Assembly: GCF_000987955.1 (NCBI RefSeq)
Contig: NZ_LAZU01000053.1
Span: 307,967-371,966 of the forward strand
DNA length: 64,000 nucleotides
Source: Paenibacillus sp. DMB20
GTDB lineage: Bacteria; Bacillota; Bacilli; Paenibacillales; Paenibacillaceae
Direction of reading: 5' to 3'
A model generated the notes under the pieces. That model saw only the letters and a list, made by a program, of their open reading frames with translations, ran no database searches and was not told the DNA's origin. Shown here one piece after another: positions 7,214-15,088 of the stretch. Both the position numbers and the translations under genes were made by a program. Position 1 is the stretch's first letter, and the number at the start of each line of letters is the position of its first letter.

Positions 7214-7410
7214 AAAAGTATATCGCAGTGCCGAAAGAAGACCTGCACTTATACCCTCACACATGGCAACAAGGTCTGGAATACGAAGTTGTAGAAAGGA
7301 ATGACCGTCTTATGATCGCATCAGATCAGGGGGACACAGGTTGGTACTTGGCAAAGAAAAATCATCTTGAAGAAGTGTTTGAATTCAAGGATGGAGGTGG
7401 AGCAGCGTGA
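7210..7410 (+). CDS. small phage protein
   Basis: 66 codons from GTG (GTGA overlap) behind GGAGGTGGGGCAGC. Beta-rich small protein (KYIAVPKEDLHLYPHTW). Both this gene and its predecessor end in nearly the same sequence (GGAGGTGG-GCAGCGTGA), which places the ribosome site of the next gene in the coding end. Function unknown. Confidence 0.55.
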   Translation: MKKYIAVPKEDLHLYPHTWQQGLEYEVVERNDRLMIASDQGDTGWYLAKKNHLEEVFEFKDGGGAA

Positions 7411-7544
7411 CACAGCGCATGAAGTTTAGGCTACTGGTCAACGGCCAGGAAGTCGAGGTCGGTACACTCCGGCAGCTCACAGGCAAGCTCAAACACTGGC
7501 GTAAGCAAGTGGCCGATGTCAGGATTGCGCCGGTGGCGTCATGA
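7407..7544 (+). CDS. small phage protein
   Basis: 45 codons from GTG (GTGA overlap), ribosome site GGAGGTGGAGCAGC. Basic, with a beta segment then a helix (LRQLTGKLKHWRKQVADV). Ends in an ATGA overlap with rusA, so likely translated with it. Function unknown. Confidence 0.55.
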   Translation: MTQRMKFRLLVNGQEVEVGTLRQLTGKLKHWRKQVADVRIAPVAS

Positions 7545-7948
7545 TCCAGTTCGAAGTAAACGTGCCGCCGATGGGTGCCGTCCGCATGACACAGCGCAGC
7601 AAATGGAAGAACCGATCAGCTCAAAGCTACTTGCAGTATAAAAGTGTAGTCGGATACGCAGCAAAGAAACATTTTGTCGAGCCGATCAACGGACCGGTTG
7701 CCACAGAAATCGATTTTTACTACCCGGTGCCAAAAAGCTGGAGCAAAAAGGAGAAGGACAGGGCGCTAAAAGGCGAAACCTTCCCAACGGTCAAACCGGA
7801 TATCGATAACGTCGTCAAAGGCATTTTCGATTCTCTTAATAAAATCGCATGGGAAGATGACAACCGAGTCGTTGCACTCATAACCCGTAAATACTATTCG
7901 ACTCAACCACGGATCGTCATCAAAGTTTGGGAGGTGGAGGTTGCATGA
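7541..7948 (+). CDS. rusA: RusA family Holliday junction resolvase
   Basis: 135 residues, the usual RusA length. Carries the acidic signature KPDIDNVVKGIFDSLN followed by WEDDNRVV, which supplies the three catalytic aspartates that bind magnesium. RusA dimers cut Holliday junctions during phage recombination or resolve branched DNA before packaging. Start overlaps the previous stop (ATGA); ends in an ATGA overlap with the next gene. Confidence 0.9.
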   Translation: MIQFEVNVPPMGAVRMTQRSKWKNRSAQSYLQYKSVVGYAAKKHFVEPINGPVATEIDFYYPVPKSWSKKEKDRALKGETFPTVKPDIDNVVKGIFDSLNKIAWEDDNRVVALITRKYYSTQPRIVIKVWEVEVA

Positions 7949-8149
7949 TAGCCTGCTGGATATATCGAGACGGTGAATATATGCTTTTCAACGATTCTGG
8001 AGCCGTTATAGCCACGTTAACACCATTGGACGGACAAATACATGGTCAGAATATAAAAACGTCTCTATGAGCCTACTGGATGGTTTAAAATCGATGGTCA
8101 TAGAATCATAGGCAAACCACCTGATAGAGACGAGAGGAAAGGAGCATGA
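7945..8149 (+). pseudogene. small phage protein, frameshifted in an A run
   Basis: Opens at the ATG overlapping rusA and runs 41 codons to a stop at 8,068. A different frame after the A5 run at about 8,054-8,060 continues as RLYEPTGWFKIDGHRIIGKP to the TGA at 8,147, just before the next gene. Removing one A joins both halves into a 67-residue protein. Family not recognised. Confidence 0.45.
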
Positions 8150-8152
8150 GTC

Positions 8153-8386
8153 ATGGTAAAGTGGCTGTGGCGAACAAAACGTCCAGAACAATCCACATGG
8201 GTTTACTGCCCGGGATGCAACGAGGATTTATGCAGCAACAACAGCTTTGTAAAAGACGCTGATTACGTGTATTACAAATGTTCGAATTGCGGGAGAGAAA
8301 GCAAATGGGATTTTGATGCGGGACCCGTTCCGGTGGAAATCAAAATGTCAAATCAAAACCACATAAGTAAAACCACAAAATATTGA
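8153..8386 (+). CDS. zinc-ribbon phage protein
   Basis: 77 codons from ATG after GAAAGGAGCATGAGTC. A four-cysteine zinc ribbon (CPGC at about 19-22 and CSNCG at about 43-47) precedes a flexible tail. Looks like the small 'restriction alleviation / Lar-like' zinc proteins of phages by size and ribbon layout, but that is only a resemblance. The end of the gene overlaps AAACCACA repeats of the downstream promoter region. Confidence 0.6.
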   Translation: MVKWLWRTKRPEQSTWVYCPGCNEDLCSNNSFVKDADYVYYKCSNCGRESKWDFDAGPVPVEIKMSNQNHISKTTKY

Positions 8387-8432
8387 GAAAACGAAAGAAA
8401 ATACCCTATTAAACCACAAAATATGGTATAAT
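8356..8432 (+). promoter_or_regulatory. promoter with three AAACCACA direct repeats
   Basis: AAACCACAAAATAT occurs at 8,370-8,383 and again at 8,411-8,424, and a near copy (AAACCACATAAG) at 8,356. The last copy abuts a perfect -10 box TATAAT at 8,427-8,432. No good -35 hexamer lies 17 bases upstream, so the repeats may bind an activator or repressor. The promoter would drive the gene at 8,471. Confidence 0.5.
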
Positions 8433-8470
8433 AAAGCTAAATAATCAACTATTTCGGGAGAGGTGTAAAA

Positions 8471-9505
8471 ATGGGAGTAGCAACGGATATTCAAGGACTG
8501 CAACAACAACTGGAGCAGGTACGGGCAGAGTATCATGCGGAAAATCAACGGGGAGCGCTCAAGGATAGTCACAAGGTGGCAGAACTGGAAGCGAAGATGG
8601 CAGATATATCGCAAAGGTTGGACGTCGAACAGAGACTCATCCAGCATGAAGCAAAGATTGAAGAGTCTCATAATGAAATCGCCTATCTAATGGACACCAT
8701 AAACGTGAAGGGAATCAGCATGCGAGAGCTTTGCCGTAACGAGGAAGCTTATCAGCTATTAAAAGAGGCCGTGCAGCTAACACTGCTAGAACGCGATGAG
8801 AAGTGGCTAGAAGAAAATAAACAGTTGAAAGAAGAGTTGGCTACAGAAAGACAGGAAAAAGCGACACAGCGTATTGAGATTAACCAGCTGAAGGTTGAAC
8901 TTGAGGATGCGCAGAACAAACGTGACGCGGCTGTAGCTGAATTGGAAGACAGCAAGAAAGAGATTGCACGGCAAAACAGTCACATTGACGACCTGCGTCG
9001 GCAAATCGCGGTTGGAGCTGCGGGTGCAGTTAAAACGATTGATATCGGCGATGCATATGAGCGTTACATGAGCAAGAAAAAAGAAGAGGAAGAAGCCAAG
9101 CCGGCCATATATGATGTTGAACAATTGGACTTCAAAGGCAGCTTGTTCCGCGCCAAACTGGCAGAAACGGACGAAGAAATCACCTTTGGATACCTCGAAA
9201 AAGGGAAGTATCGGGAGGTGACGGCCCAAGAGGCTGAATCGTTTCGTCGATCCGCCGAAGAACGTCGTCATGCGGATATGGTACAGCATGGGCAAAATGA
9301 TGTCGTGGAGGCGCAGGGCGAACTAATTCCGCCCAAACCGCAGTTTCAGGACGTATACAGCCCAGGCACAGAGCACGGAATGGATGAAACACACCCTGGT
9401 GGAAAAGTGGAAGATCAAGCAGTTGGAAGCGTTGAGGAACGCCTTAAAGCGCTCGAGCAACGAGTAAGTGCATTGGAAGGACAGGCGAAGGGAGAGGCGG
9501 CTTAA
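8471..9505 (+). CDS. long coiled-coil phage protein
   Basis: 344 residues from ATG behind GGGAGAGGTG. Residues 1-180 are a nearly unbroken coiled coil (LEQVRAEYHAENQRGALKD, then many Glu/Lys/Gln heptads). A small globular part follows (about 195-255), then a Pro/Gly-rich stretch and a terminal coiled coil (VEERLKALEQRVSALEG). It has its own promoter, the only one seen in this part of the early region. Function unknown; a structural or scaffold-type role is possible but unproven. Confidence 0.7.
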   Translation: MGVATDIQGLQQQLEQVRAEYHAENQRGALKDSHKVAELEAKMADISQRLDVEQRLIQHEAKIEESHNEIAYLMDTINVKGISMRELCRNEEAYQLLKEAVQLTLLERDEKWLEENKQLKEELATERQEKATQRIEINQLKVELEDAQNKRDAAVAELEDSKKEIARQNSHIDDLRRQIAVGAAGAVKTIDIGDAYERYMSKKKEEEEAKPAIYDVEQLDFKGSLFRAKLAETDEEITFGYLEKGKYREVTAQEAESFRRSAEERRHADMVQHGQNDVVEAQGELIPPKPQFQDVYSPGTEHGMDETHPGGKVEDQAVGSVEERLKALEQRVSALEGQAKGEAA

Positions 9506-9790
9506 ATGAGTAAGAAACAGTATGGTAGTTTTGGAACTATTCAAGGGTTGTTGGAGGAAATACCGGAATCTGAGGTAAAAGCGAAAGAGGAAGAAGTCAC
9601 AGGATTTGTAAAAGAATCCCTAACTACTGAAGGCCTTAATCCTGATGACTTTTATTATGAATCCATTATCCGACAATCATATTATGACGGAAACGACACG
9701 GACGAAAAGCACCCTCGCGTATGGGATGAGCCTATTTTTAACAATAGTGTTCCATTGGTGACGGTGGCGATCACGGCTACAGAAAGATGA
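9506..9790 (+). CDS. phage protein, unknown
   Basis: 94 codons from ATG at the base following the previous stop, ribosome site GGGAGAGGCGGC. Acidic N-terminal half; no family recognised. Probably translationally coupled to the coiled-coil gene. Confidence 0.6.
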   Translation: MSKKQYGSFGTIQGLLEEIPESEVKAKEEEVTGFVKESLTTEGLNPDDFYYESIIRQSYYDGNDTDEKHPRVWDEPIFNNSVPLVTVAITATER

Positions 9791-9836
9791 TGGAGAGGCG
9801 GCGTAATGCCGTCTTTTCTCTACCGGAGGGTAATAC

Positions 9837-10016
9837 ATGGAAATAAAGCAAAGAGTCCGGCATAAAGGTACCGGAGAAAAAGGACATGTCAGTAGGATGA
9901 TAGACGGTTGGGTATTTGTCTTGTTGGATGGATACAGGACGGCATTGCCATATCGGGAAGAATGGCTGGAGACGATTGAGGAGGGAGAGGTGACTGGTGG
10001 ACAAACAGAAAATTGA
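9837..10016 (+). CDS. small beta-barrel-like phage protein
   Basis: 59 codons from ATG behind CGGAGGGTAATAC. The pattern GEKGHVSRMIDGWVFVLLDG resembles KOW/SH3-like barrels. Overlaps the next gene by 20 bases in another frame. Function unknown. Confidence 0.55.
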   Translation: MEIKQRVRHKGTGEKGHVSRMIDGWVFVLLDGYRTALPYREEWLETIEEGEVTGGQTEN

Positions 10017-10389
10017 AAGGGCAGCAGATTTGGCGAAAATGGTGGCTCTGCAGAGCGCATCTAAACATCGTGCTGCATCGGAATGCGAAGTATCTAAACT
10101 GATGTTGGATACAGCGAATGATAGGGAAGGATTGGAACGGCACATCAGAGAGGATCTAGCATATAAATTCGGTGAAGTTATAAATAATAGCGAAAAGTTC
10201 AAAGTTCAATCAGAAGAATTTAGCCCGAGTCATAGTTTATATCTGGTGATGAGAAACCGTATGGAAGCTTACATCTTCACTAAAGAAGAATTGACACAGG
10301 TATTTGACGACCTCATTCATGCTATTACTCAAGAATTGATTAAGGAGGGAGACCATGGACAAGAACAAAGTAGTTTACCTGCTGAGTAG
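9997..10389 (+). CDS. helical phage protein
   Basis: 130 codons from GTG behind GGAGGGAGAGGTGACTG. Predicted helical along its length, no Cys or membrane segment. Overlaps the 5' end of the sigma-like regulator gene by 35 bases. Function unknown. Confidence 0.6.
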   Translation: MDKQKIERAADLAKMVALQSASKHRAASECEVSKLMLDTANDREGLERHIREDLAYKFGEVINNSEKFKVQSEEFSPSHSLYLVMRNRMEAYIFTKEELTQVFDDLIHAITQELIKEGDHGQEQSSLPAE

Positions 10390-10786
10390 ATTCAATTCGT
10401 TTGAGTACGCTGTAAGAAAGACGCAAGATGCTCACGGAGGGCCGTTACTACCGCGGAACAAGATTGATAATCGATTGCTGCCAGCTAATGTTTGGGATAA
10501 CCGGCGCTACACTCGGATTGTGGAGTTTATACGCGGCGCAATCAATGAGTTATTGAGTGACAACGAAAGAATGGTTATCATGAGGAAATACCTTGATCGC
10601 AACAAAATGTCATTAAAAGAAATCGCGAACGACTTGAACCGGGACCGTGGAACGATCTCTAAATGGCACACCGGAGCATTGGAACAGCTTTGCACAGCGC
10701 TGGAACCACTCGATGATGAATATGTTCACATTAGCAATCTCGACCATATGTTTGATCAAGATTGGAGGTATAGCGAGTCGGCATGA
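10355..10786 (+). CDS. sigma-region-4-like late transcription regulator (ArpU type)
   Basis: 143 residues from ATG behind AAGGAGGGAGACC. The region 70-118 (LLSDNERMVIMRKYLDRN then LKEIANDLNRDRGTISKWH) is a sigma-70 region-4 type helix-turn-helix, as in ArpU/late-regulator proteins of Firmicute phages that sit just before the terminase genes. It most likely activates the late promoter 100-170 bases downstream, where a phased CCCGCA array is found. DNA target is inference. Confidence 0.75.
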   Translation: MDKNKVVYLLSRFNSFEYAVRKTQDAHGGPLLPRNKIDNRLLPANVWDNRRYTRIVEFIRGAINELLSDNERMVIMRKYLDRNKMSLKEIANDLNRDRGTISKWHTGALEQLCTALEPLDDEYVHISNLDHMFDQDWRYSESA

Positions 10787-10899
10787 GGATTAAATTTGTG
10801 TGCGAGACGTGTAAGAAGGAAATACAAGTGGATGAGGACATCTACAAACGGAAGTATGAGGGGGAAAAAGAGTGCCTTTCATGCAGGAAACCCGCATAA
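10783..10899 (+). CDS. zinc-finger mini-protein
   Basis: 38 codons, start in an ATGA overlap with the regulator gene. Two cysteine pairs (CETC and CLSC) predict one zinc site. It is the last early gene before the putative late promoter. Function unknown, perhaps a partner of the regulator. Confidence 0.55.
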   Translation: MRIKFVCETCKKEIQVDEDIYKRKYEGEKECLSCRKPA

Positions 10900-10964
10900 A
10901 ACCCGCATTTTTCCCGCAAAAGAATCACCCAAAACCCGCAGCCTTTCTGGTAAATTAGTATTAT
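10891..10964 (+). promoter_or_regulatory. putative late promoter with 11-bp phased CCCGCA array
   Basis: CCCGCA occurs at 10,891, 10,902, 10,913 and 10,935. These fall on an exact 11-bp grid, with one degenerate position at 10,924. The last copy occupies the place of a -35 box relative to TATTAT at 10,959-10,964. There is no TTGACA. This layout fits activator-dependent late transcription by the sigma-like protein encoded directly upstream. Confidence 0.5.
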
Positions 10965-10966
10965 AG

Positions 10967-11086
10967 GGAACAGTGAATGAGCGCCGGTAGCTGAATGCGC
11001 AGTCGCCGTTCACACTGTTTCTTAACCATTGCACCCACGCCCTTCAACAAGCCGAGCCCCGCGGCATATCGGGGCATCCCATACAT
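10967..11086 (+). other. untranslated late leader with inverted repeats
   Basis: No convincing gene. AACAGTG (about 10,969) faces CACACTGTT (about 11,014) as an imperfect inverted repeat enclosing a GC-rich stretch, and GCCCCG/CGGGGC form a perfect hairpin at 11,056-11,075. If the late promoter call is right, this is the 5' end of the late transcript and would be structured. Confidence 0.35.
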
Positions 11087-11155
11087 AAAAGTGACGGATA
11101 CACGAAAAGGAGGTGAAAGCTTCCCATTACGTGATTAGCGACCGTCACTTTTTTT
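11087..11155 (+). terminator. long hairpin with T run enclosing a ribosome-binding site
   Basis: AAAAGTGACGG at 11,087 pairs with CCGTCACTTTT at 11,142, an 11-bp perfect stem followed by a T run, so it reads as a terminator. The 44-base loop holds AAAAGGAGGTGA, a perfect ribosome site, but only a very short frame follows it. Could be an attenuator or the relic of a small gene. Confidence 0.4.
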
Positions 11156-11212
11156 GTTTGACAGTCACATGAAACAATTTATCGTGTATATTTGTTATAT
11201 GGAGGTAAGGCG

Positions 11213-11374
11213 ATGGACAATTTTGATTGGGACAAATATAAGATTGGTAAGATTGATGTTACTTCGGGATCGATGTCATCAGAAAAAATAGAATTTGGTG
11301 GGGTAATTTCCGGGAAAATAAATGTAAAAGATATATATGCTACAAATGTTGTAGTTAGCGAAGAAAAAACATAA
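11213..11374 (+). CDS. small phage protein
   Basis: 53 codons from ATG at 11,213, chosen because ATGGAGGTAAGGCG lies directly upstream of it. AT-rich gene just beyond the hairpin; TTGACA at 11,158 could belong to its own promoter although no well-spaced -10 is evident. Beta-rich product, function unknown. Confidence 0.5.
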   Translation: MDNFDWDKYKIGKIDVTSGSMSSEKIEFGGVISGKINVKDIYATNVVVSEEKT

Positions 11375-11425
11375 TTTAAGGGACCATGAGTTTAAAGTAT
11401 AAATGAACGTGGAGGTGAGCGTGGG

Positions 11426-11581
11426 GTGTTAGACGAGAAGAAAATAATGAAAATCGTTGATGATCATAAAAAGCAAGACGACAGATTGAAGGAGAAGTTA
11501 ACAAATCTACCAAAAGAAAAATGGGATGAAGGTTTCGTGAAAGAAGCTTATGAACGTTTGAAGTCAACTAAGCGCCTATAA
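11426..11581 (+). CDS. small charged phage protein
   Basis: 51 codons from GTG behind GGAGGTGAGCGTGGG. Highly charged and helical (KKIMKIVDDHKKQDDRLK). The stop overlaps a terminator stem, indicating the end of a short transcript unit. Function unknown. Confidence 0.5.
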   Translation: MLDEKKIMKIVDDHKKQDDRLKEKLTNLPKEKWDEGFVKEAYERLKSTKRL

Positions 11582-11595
11582 GGGCGCTATTTTTC
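11571..11595 (+). terminator. Rho-independent terminator
   Basis: AGCGCC at 11,571 and GGCGCT at 11,583 form a 6-bp stem with a 6-base loop, followed by ATTTTTCTTTT. It ends the transcript of the two small genes upstream. Confidence 0.65.
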
Positions 11596-11672
11596 TTTTG
11601 CCGAAGGACATCGAGGCGACCGAATCACCCAACGAAGTGGGGGCCGGATAATGGTTATAAGGAGATGATATT

Positions 11673-11936
11673 TTGACCGCGAGCATAGAAACGAAAAGAT
11701 TAAAAGCATTCGACATGAATAGAAGTAAGTCGGATTTATATAAAGACATGGAGGAGTTCGAAAGAAGGTTTAGCGTGCTGCTCGACTTCAAAGCTCTTGA
11801 TGACTTGCAGCAAACAATATACAGAACGGCATATGAAGATGCTATTCGGACATTTGTAGGTGAAGATTGGGGGAAATACACTGAAATTGAAGTGAGGATT
11901 AAAAGAAAGGTGAGGATAAATAGTGAAACTCCATAA
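11673..11936 (+). CDS. small helical phage protein
   Basis: 87 codons from TTG behind AAGGAGATGATATT. Helical and basic/acidic mixed; no family recognised. Overlaps the next gene by 14 bases. Confidence 0.55.
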   Translation: MTASIETKRLKAFDMNRSKSDLYKDMEEFERRFSVLLDFKALDDLQQTIYRTAYEDAIRTFVGEDWGKYTEIEVRIKRKVRINSETP

Positions 11937-12138
11937 AGACGGAACACCAGAAGAATTTACGGTCGAAGTAAGCTTTGCGGCAGCAAGCCTGATGAACGGA
12001 AAGGGACTGTCAGATGAAGTGGAAAGCGTGATGGCAGAGCAGATCAAAGAAGCAGGGAAAAACATGAGTGATTATAAGATCATTCGCACAGAAGATTACC
12101 GGGATGAAAAATACATTTACACAGCAGTACCGAAGTGA
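11923..12138 (+). CDS. small phage protein
   Basis: 71 codons from GTG with AAAGGTGAGGATAAATA upstream. Composition suggests an alpha/beta fold (EEFTVEVSFAAASLMNGK). Function unknown; part of the cluster leading into terminase. Confidence 0.55.
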   Translation: MKLHKDGTPEEFTVEVSFAAASLMNGKGLSDEVESVMAEQIKEAGKNMSDYKIIRTEDYRDEKYIYTAVPK

Positions 12139-12157
12139 TTAGAAAGGAGTGAACACT

Positions 12158-12361
12158 ATGAAGGACGATCTCAAGGTTAATAGCGACCAAATACACATTA
12201 TTGAATTACCGAAACGAAAACCACAGATCACCATCGGGGAAGAAAGTATCGAGGCAAAAGAAGATGGCACTGTCGAGTTGAACGGTAAACGCATAGAGAC
12301 ATTGAAAGACGCAGAGAAAGCTATGGGCATGATAATTAAAGCATTGAGCGGACGATTTTAG
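12158..12361 (+). CDS. small phage protein
   Basis: 67 codons from ATG at 12,158, preferred over GTG at 12,149, which lies inside the AAAGGAG ribosome site region. Beta-rich first half, helical end (AEKAMGMIIKALSGRF). Eighteen bases before terS. Function unknown. Confidence 0.55.
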   Translation: MKDDLKVNSDQIHIIELPKRKPQITIGEESIEAKEDGTVELNGKRIETLKDAEKAMGMIIKALSGRF

Positions 12362-12378
12362 GGGGGGAGGTGAACACT

Positions 12379-12747
12379 GTGGCATTGACAGCCAAACAAG
12401 AGCTATTTGTCCAAGAGTACCTGAAAGACCTCAATGCCACTCAGGCAGCGATTAGGGCAGGGTATAGCGAAAAGACTGCGGCAGAAACAGGGTATGAAAA
12501 CCTCAGAAAACCTCAGATCGCCGCCGAGATCGAAAAAAGGCAGCAAAAGATCGGCGAAAAGAACGAAATTACCGTGGAATGGATCCTTGAGGAGATGAAG
12601 GACACCTATCGGCAAGCTAAAGAAATGGGTGAGCTGTCCGCAGCCAACAAGTCGCTTGAAATGCTTGGCAGGTACAAGGGGATGTTCAACTTCAAGCTGA
12701 AGGTTGATGCGACAGTCACCAAAAAGCTAGAGGAATACTTCGCATGA
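12379..12747 (+). CDS. terS: terminase small subunit
   Basis: 122 residues from GTG at 12,379, chosen because GGGGGAGGTG lies 8 bases upstream. N-terminal LTAKQELFVQEYLKDLNAT then AAIRAGYSEKTAAETGYENL is the hallmark of the Terminase_2 small-subunit family, a DNA-binding helix-turn-helix. C-terminal half is oligomerisation helix. It selects the packaging site and hands DNA to the large subunit encoded next (ATGA overlap). Confidence 0.92.
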   Translation: MALTAKQELFVQEYLKDLNATQAAIRAGYSEKTAAETGYENLRKPQIAAEIEKRQQKIGEKNEITVEWILEEMKDTYRQAKEMGELSAANKSLEMLGRYKGMFNFKLKVDATVTKKLEEYFA

Positions 12748-14576
12748 GAACCTGCCGAGATATCATCAACCGTCGTAAATACCTTTGGAACACCTATCAT
12801 GACATTGAGCGAGACAATGAATTCGTAGCAGCAGCCGTAAATTATATCGTTGATCCCCAAAACGCTATGGTGAGAGAGGAGATCAAACGATACCCTGAAT
12901 ACCTGATCGAGATTTCCTTTGTCATCGTAGACAAGGACAAGAACACCGTCCCGTTCTTTCTCAACGAGGTACAGCAGAGTTTCCTAGATGACATCAACAA
13001 GGCCAAGGATGCATACCGCGAGGGCCGTCGCCTTCATCTCAAGTTCCTGGTGCTGAAAGGTCGGCAGCAGGGGTTTACGTCGTTTATCACGGCTTATCAG
13101 CTGGCGAATGCGATCATCAGTAAAAACTTCTCAGGCTTCACGCTGGCGGACAGTGGAGATAACACCAACACGATATTCGAGGACAAGGCTAAGTACATCT
13201 ACAACCAGTTGCCGGATCAACTTAAGCCGACGGAGAAGTATAACAACCGCAGAGAATTCCATTTCGAAAACCTAAATAGCCGCTGGCGTGTAAACACCGC
13301 CGGGAACAAAGAGGTTGGTCGTTCCAAGACGATCAACTTTTTTCATGGTTCTGAGGCCGCATTTTGGGATTCCATTGATTCCATTATGACCGGCTTAGGT
13401 GAAGCATTGACCAAGGACAGTATCCAGATCCTTGAGACCACAGCAAACGGCCTAAACGAGTTCAAGGACATATGGGATGGGGCCGAGCAAGGCGTGAACA
13501 ACTGGGAGCCAAAGTTCTATCAATGGTGGCTTACTCCCGAGTATGTTCTGCAATTTGAGGATGACGAGCGTGAGGAACAGTTCAAACACGATGTCCTCAA
13601 TCCATCGACGGAGTTTTTTACCAAGCTTAAGTTCCTGCTTGATCATGAAGGGCTTGAGTGGAATCAGCTCTATTGGTACTACGGCAAATACAAGGACCTA
13701 CGGGATAAACTTCCCCAGGAGTACCCTTGTACACCGGAAGAATCCTTCCTGGCATCCGGTAGACCGCGGTTTGACGTGAATGTGCTGATGGAATACCTAA
13801 AGCACTGCGTTCCCGGTGAGATCGGCAGGCTGGAATTACACGGTGGGCGCCCGGTGTTCGTTAAGGATGATAGTGGAAACCTTGAAGTCTGGAAACGACC
13901 GCAGCCGGGTAGAGAGTATTTCATCGGTGGCGACATAGCCAAGGGTAAAGCAGATGGGGACTATTCATGTGCTACCGTATGGGATGCAGATAAGAACCTT
14001 GTCGCCATGTGGCACGGACACATTGACCCGGACGCATTTGGTAATCCGATCCTTACGAACCTGGGAAACTGGTACAACGAAGCCCTGATAGCACCGGAAG
14101 AGAATAACCACGGCTTGACCACAATCAACGCTATGAAGAACACCTACTGGAACATATATAAGCGCACGACCCACGACAAGGTGACTGACGTTGAAAAGCA
14201 GGAATTGGGATGGTGGACAGACTCGCGTACCAAGCCGCTGATGATCGACAATCTTGCCAAGCTTATACGCGAGCGTCAGATCGGCTGCAAGTCGGAGCGT
14301 ATGATCAAAGAATGTATCAAATACGTAGTCGGTGATAACGGTGACACCAATGCCGCAACAGGCAATGATGACACCGTAACGTCATCGGCTATTATTTTGC
14401 TCGTTATGGACCAGTTCATCACGGAGTTGGCCGATATCACTTCATCTGGATCTACGCTTGTACAGGCCGAACAGGGAAGTTCATATGTCCAGTCCGGTGG
14501 GAATTGGGTCCACGTTAGCGAGATAGAGGACGCTGGCAGTGAGGATGACCAGTGGTTCAGAAAGGCGGGATGGTAA
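12744..14576 (+). CDS. terL: terminase large subunit
   Basis: 610 residues. N-terminal ATPase: a Walker-A variant KGRQQGFTS at about 106-114 and a downstream FFHGSEAAFWDSI typical of terminases (about 199-211). C-terminal RNase-H-type nuclease begins at YFIGGDIAKGKADGDYS (about 392), giving the first catalytic Asp. Packages phage DNA into the prohead through the portal encoded next. Its stop shares a base with the start of the following small gene. Confidence 0.95.
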   Translation: MRTCRDIINRRKYLWNTYHDIERDNEFVAAAVNYIVDPQNAMVREEIKRYPEYLIEISFVIVDKDKNTVPFFLNEVQQSFLDDINKAKDAYREGRRLHLKFLVLKGRQQGFTSFITAYQLANAIISKNFSGFTLADSGDNTNTIFEDKAKYIYNQLPDQLKPTEKYNNRREFHFENLNSRWRVNTAGNKEVGRSKTINFFHGSEAAFWDSIDSIMTGLGEALTKDSIQILETTANGLNEFKDIWDGAEQGVNNWEPKFYQWWLTPEYVLQFEDDEREEQFKHDVLNPSTEFFTKLKFLLDHEGLEWNQLYWYYGKYKDLRDKLPQEYPCTPEESFLASGRPRFDVNVLMEYLKHCVPGEIGRLELHGGRPVFVKDDSGNLEVWKRPQPGREYFIGGDIAKGKADGDYSCATVWDADKNLVAMWHGHIDPDAFGNPILTNLGNWYNEALIAPEENNHGLTTINAMKNTYWNIYKRTTHDKVTDVEKQELGWWTDSRTKPLMIDNLAKLIRERQIGCKSERMIKECIKYVVGDNGDTNAATGNDDTVTSSAIILLVMDQFITELADITSSGSTLVQAEQGSSYVQSGGNWVHVSEIEDAGSEDDQWFRKAGW

Positions 14577-14806
14577 TGAAAACTAAGTTAGTGCTAGTAG
14601 ATGTTGATGGAAATGAAGTGGAGAAAGAAATCGAATGTAAACCAGGATGCAGAATGATAGTCAAATACAAAGAGGGTGCGTCTTATGCTGATGTTGATGG
14701 ATATTTAAGGGGTGTATCTAGGTGGCTTAATGGAGAACTTAATGTTCTTTATGTGCCGCATTGGGTAGAGATAACATTCGTAAAATTTGGTGATGAGGAT
14801 GCTTAA
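14576..14806 (+). CDS. small phage protein
   Basis: 76 codons from ATG at 14,576, overlapping the terL stop (TAATG) with AAAGGCGGGA upstream; in-frame starts at 14,552 and 14,570 are less well placed. Beta-rich product. Function unknown; lies between terL and portal. Confidence 0.5.
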   Translation: MKTKLVLVDVDGNEVEKEIECKPGCRMIVKYKEGASYADVDGYLRGVSRWLNGELNVLYVPHWVEITFVKFGDEDA

Positions 14807-15050
14807 CGTACTCTTATGCATCCTCATACTGGCTATATTGGTCACAGGAGCGTACTTTGCCGCACAACATGTCGTTACCCTGCGGACCAATCACAAGATG
14901 CTCACAGAGGAACACAACCGGGCTGTAGAGTACATTCAGACACTTGAGGATGATATTAAGCAGCTGACGTTTGAGAGAGAGCAATATCAGCAGCGCGAGC
15001 AGATGCAGCAGCCACAGAAGAATGGCTGGGATAACTTTGCAATACGATAG
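14793..15050 (+). CDS. small membrane-anchored coiled-coil protein
   Basis: About 85 codons; starts at 14,787 (TTG), 14,793 or 14,799 are all possible and none has a strong ribosome site. One N-terminal membrane segment (LNVLLCILILAILVTGAYFA) followed by a coiled coil (HNRAVEYIQTLEDDIKQL). Bitopic proteins of this shape next to terminase are common in Firmicute phages; role unknown. Confidence 0.55.
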   Translation: MRMLNVLLCILILAILVTGAYFAAQHVVTLRTNHKMLTEEHNRAVEYIQTLEDDIKQLTFEREQYQQREQMQQPQKNGWDNFAIR

Positions 15051-15072
15051 GTCGCCAGTAGGCGGCCTTTTT
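15050..15072 (+). terminator. Rho-independent terminator-like hairpin
   Basis: GGTCGCC and GGCGGCC form a 7-bp stem (one G-T pair) with an AGTA loop, followed by TTTTTA. It lies between the membrane protein gene and the portal gene, so it may reduce rather than stop late transcription. Confidence 0.5.
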
Positions 15073-15088
15073 ACTTGGAGGTGAGCGC

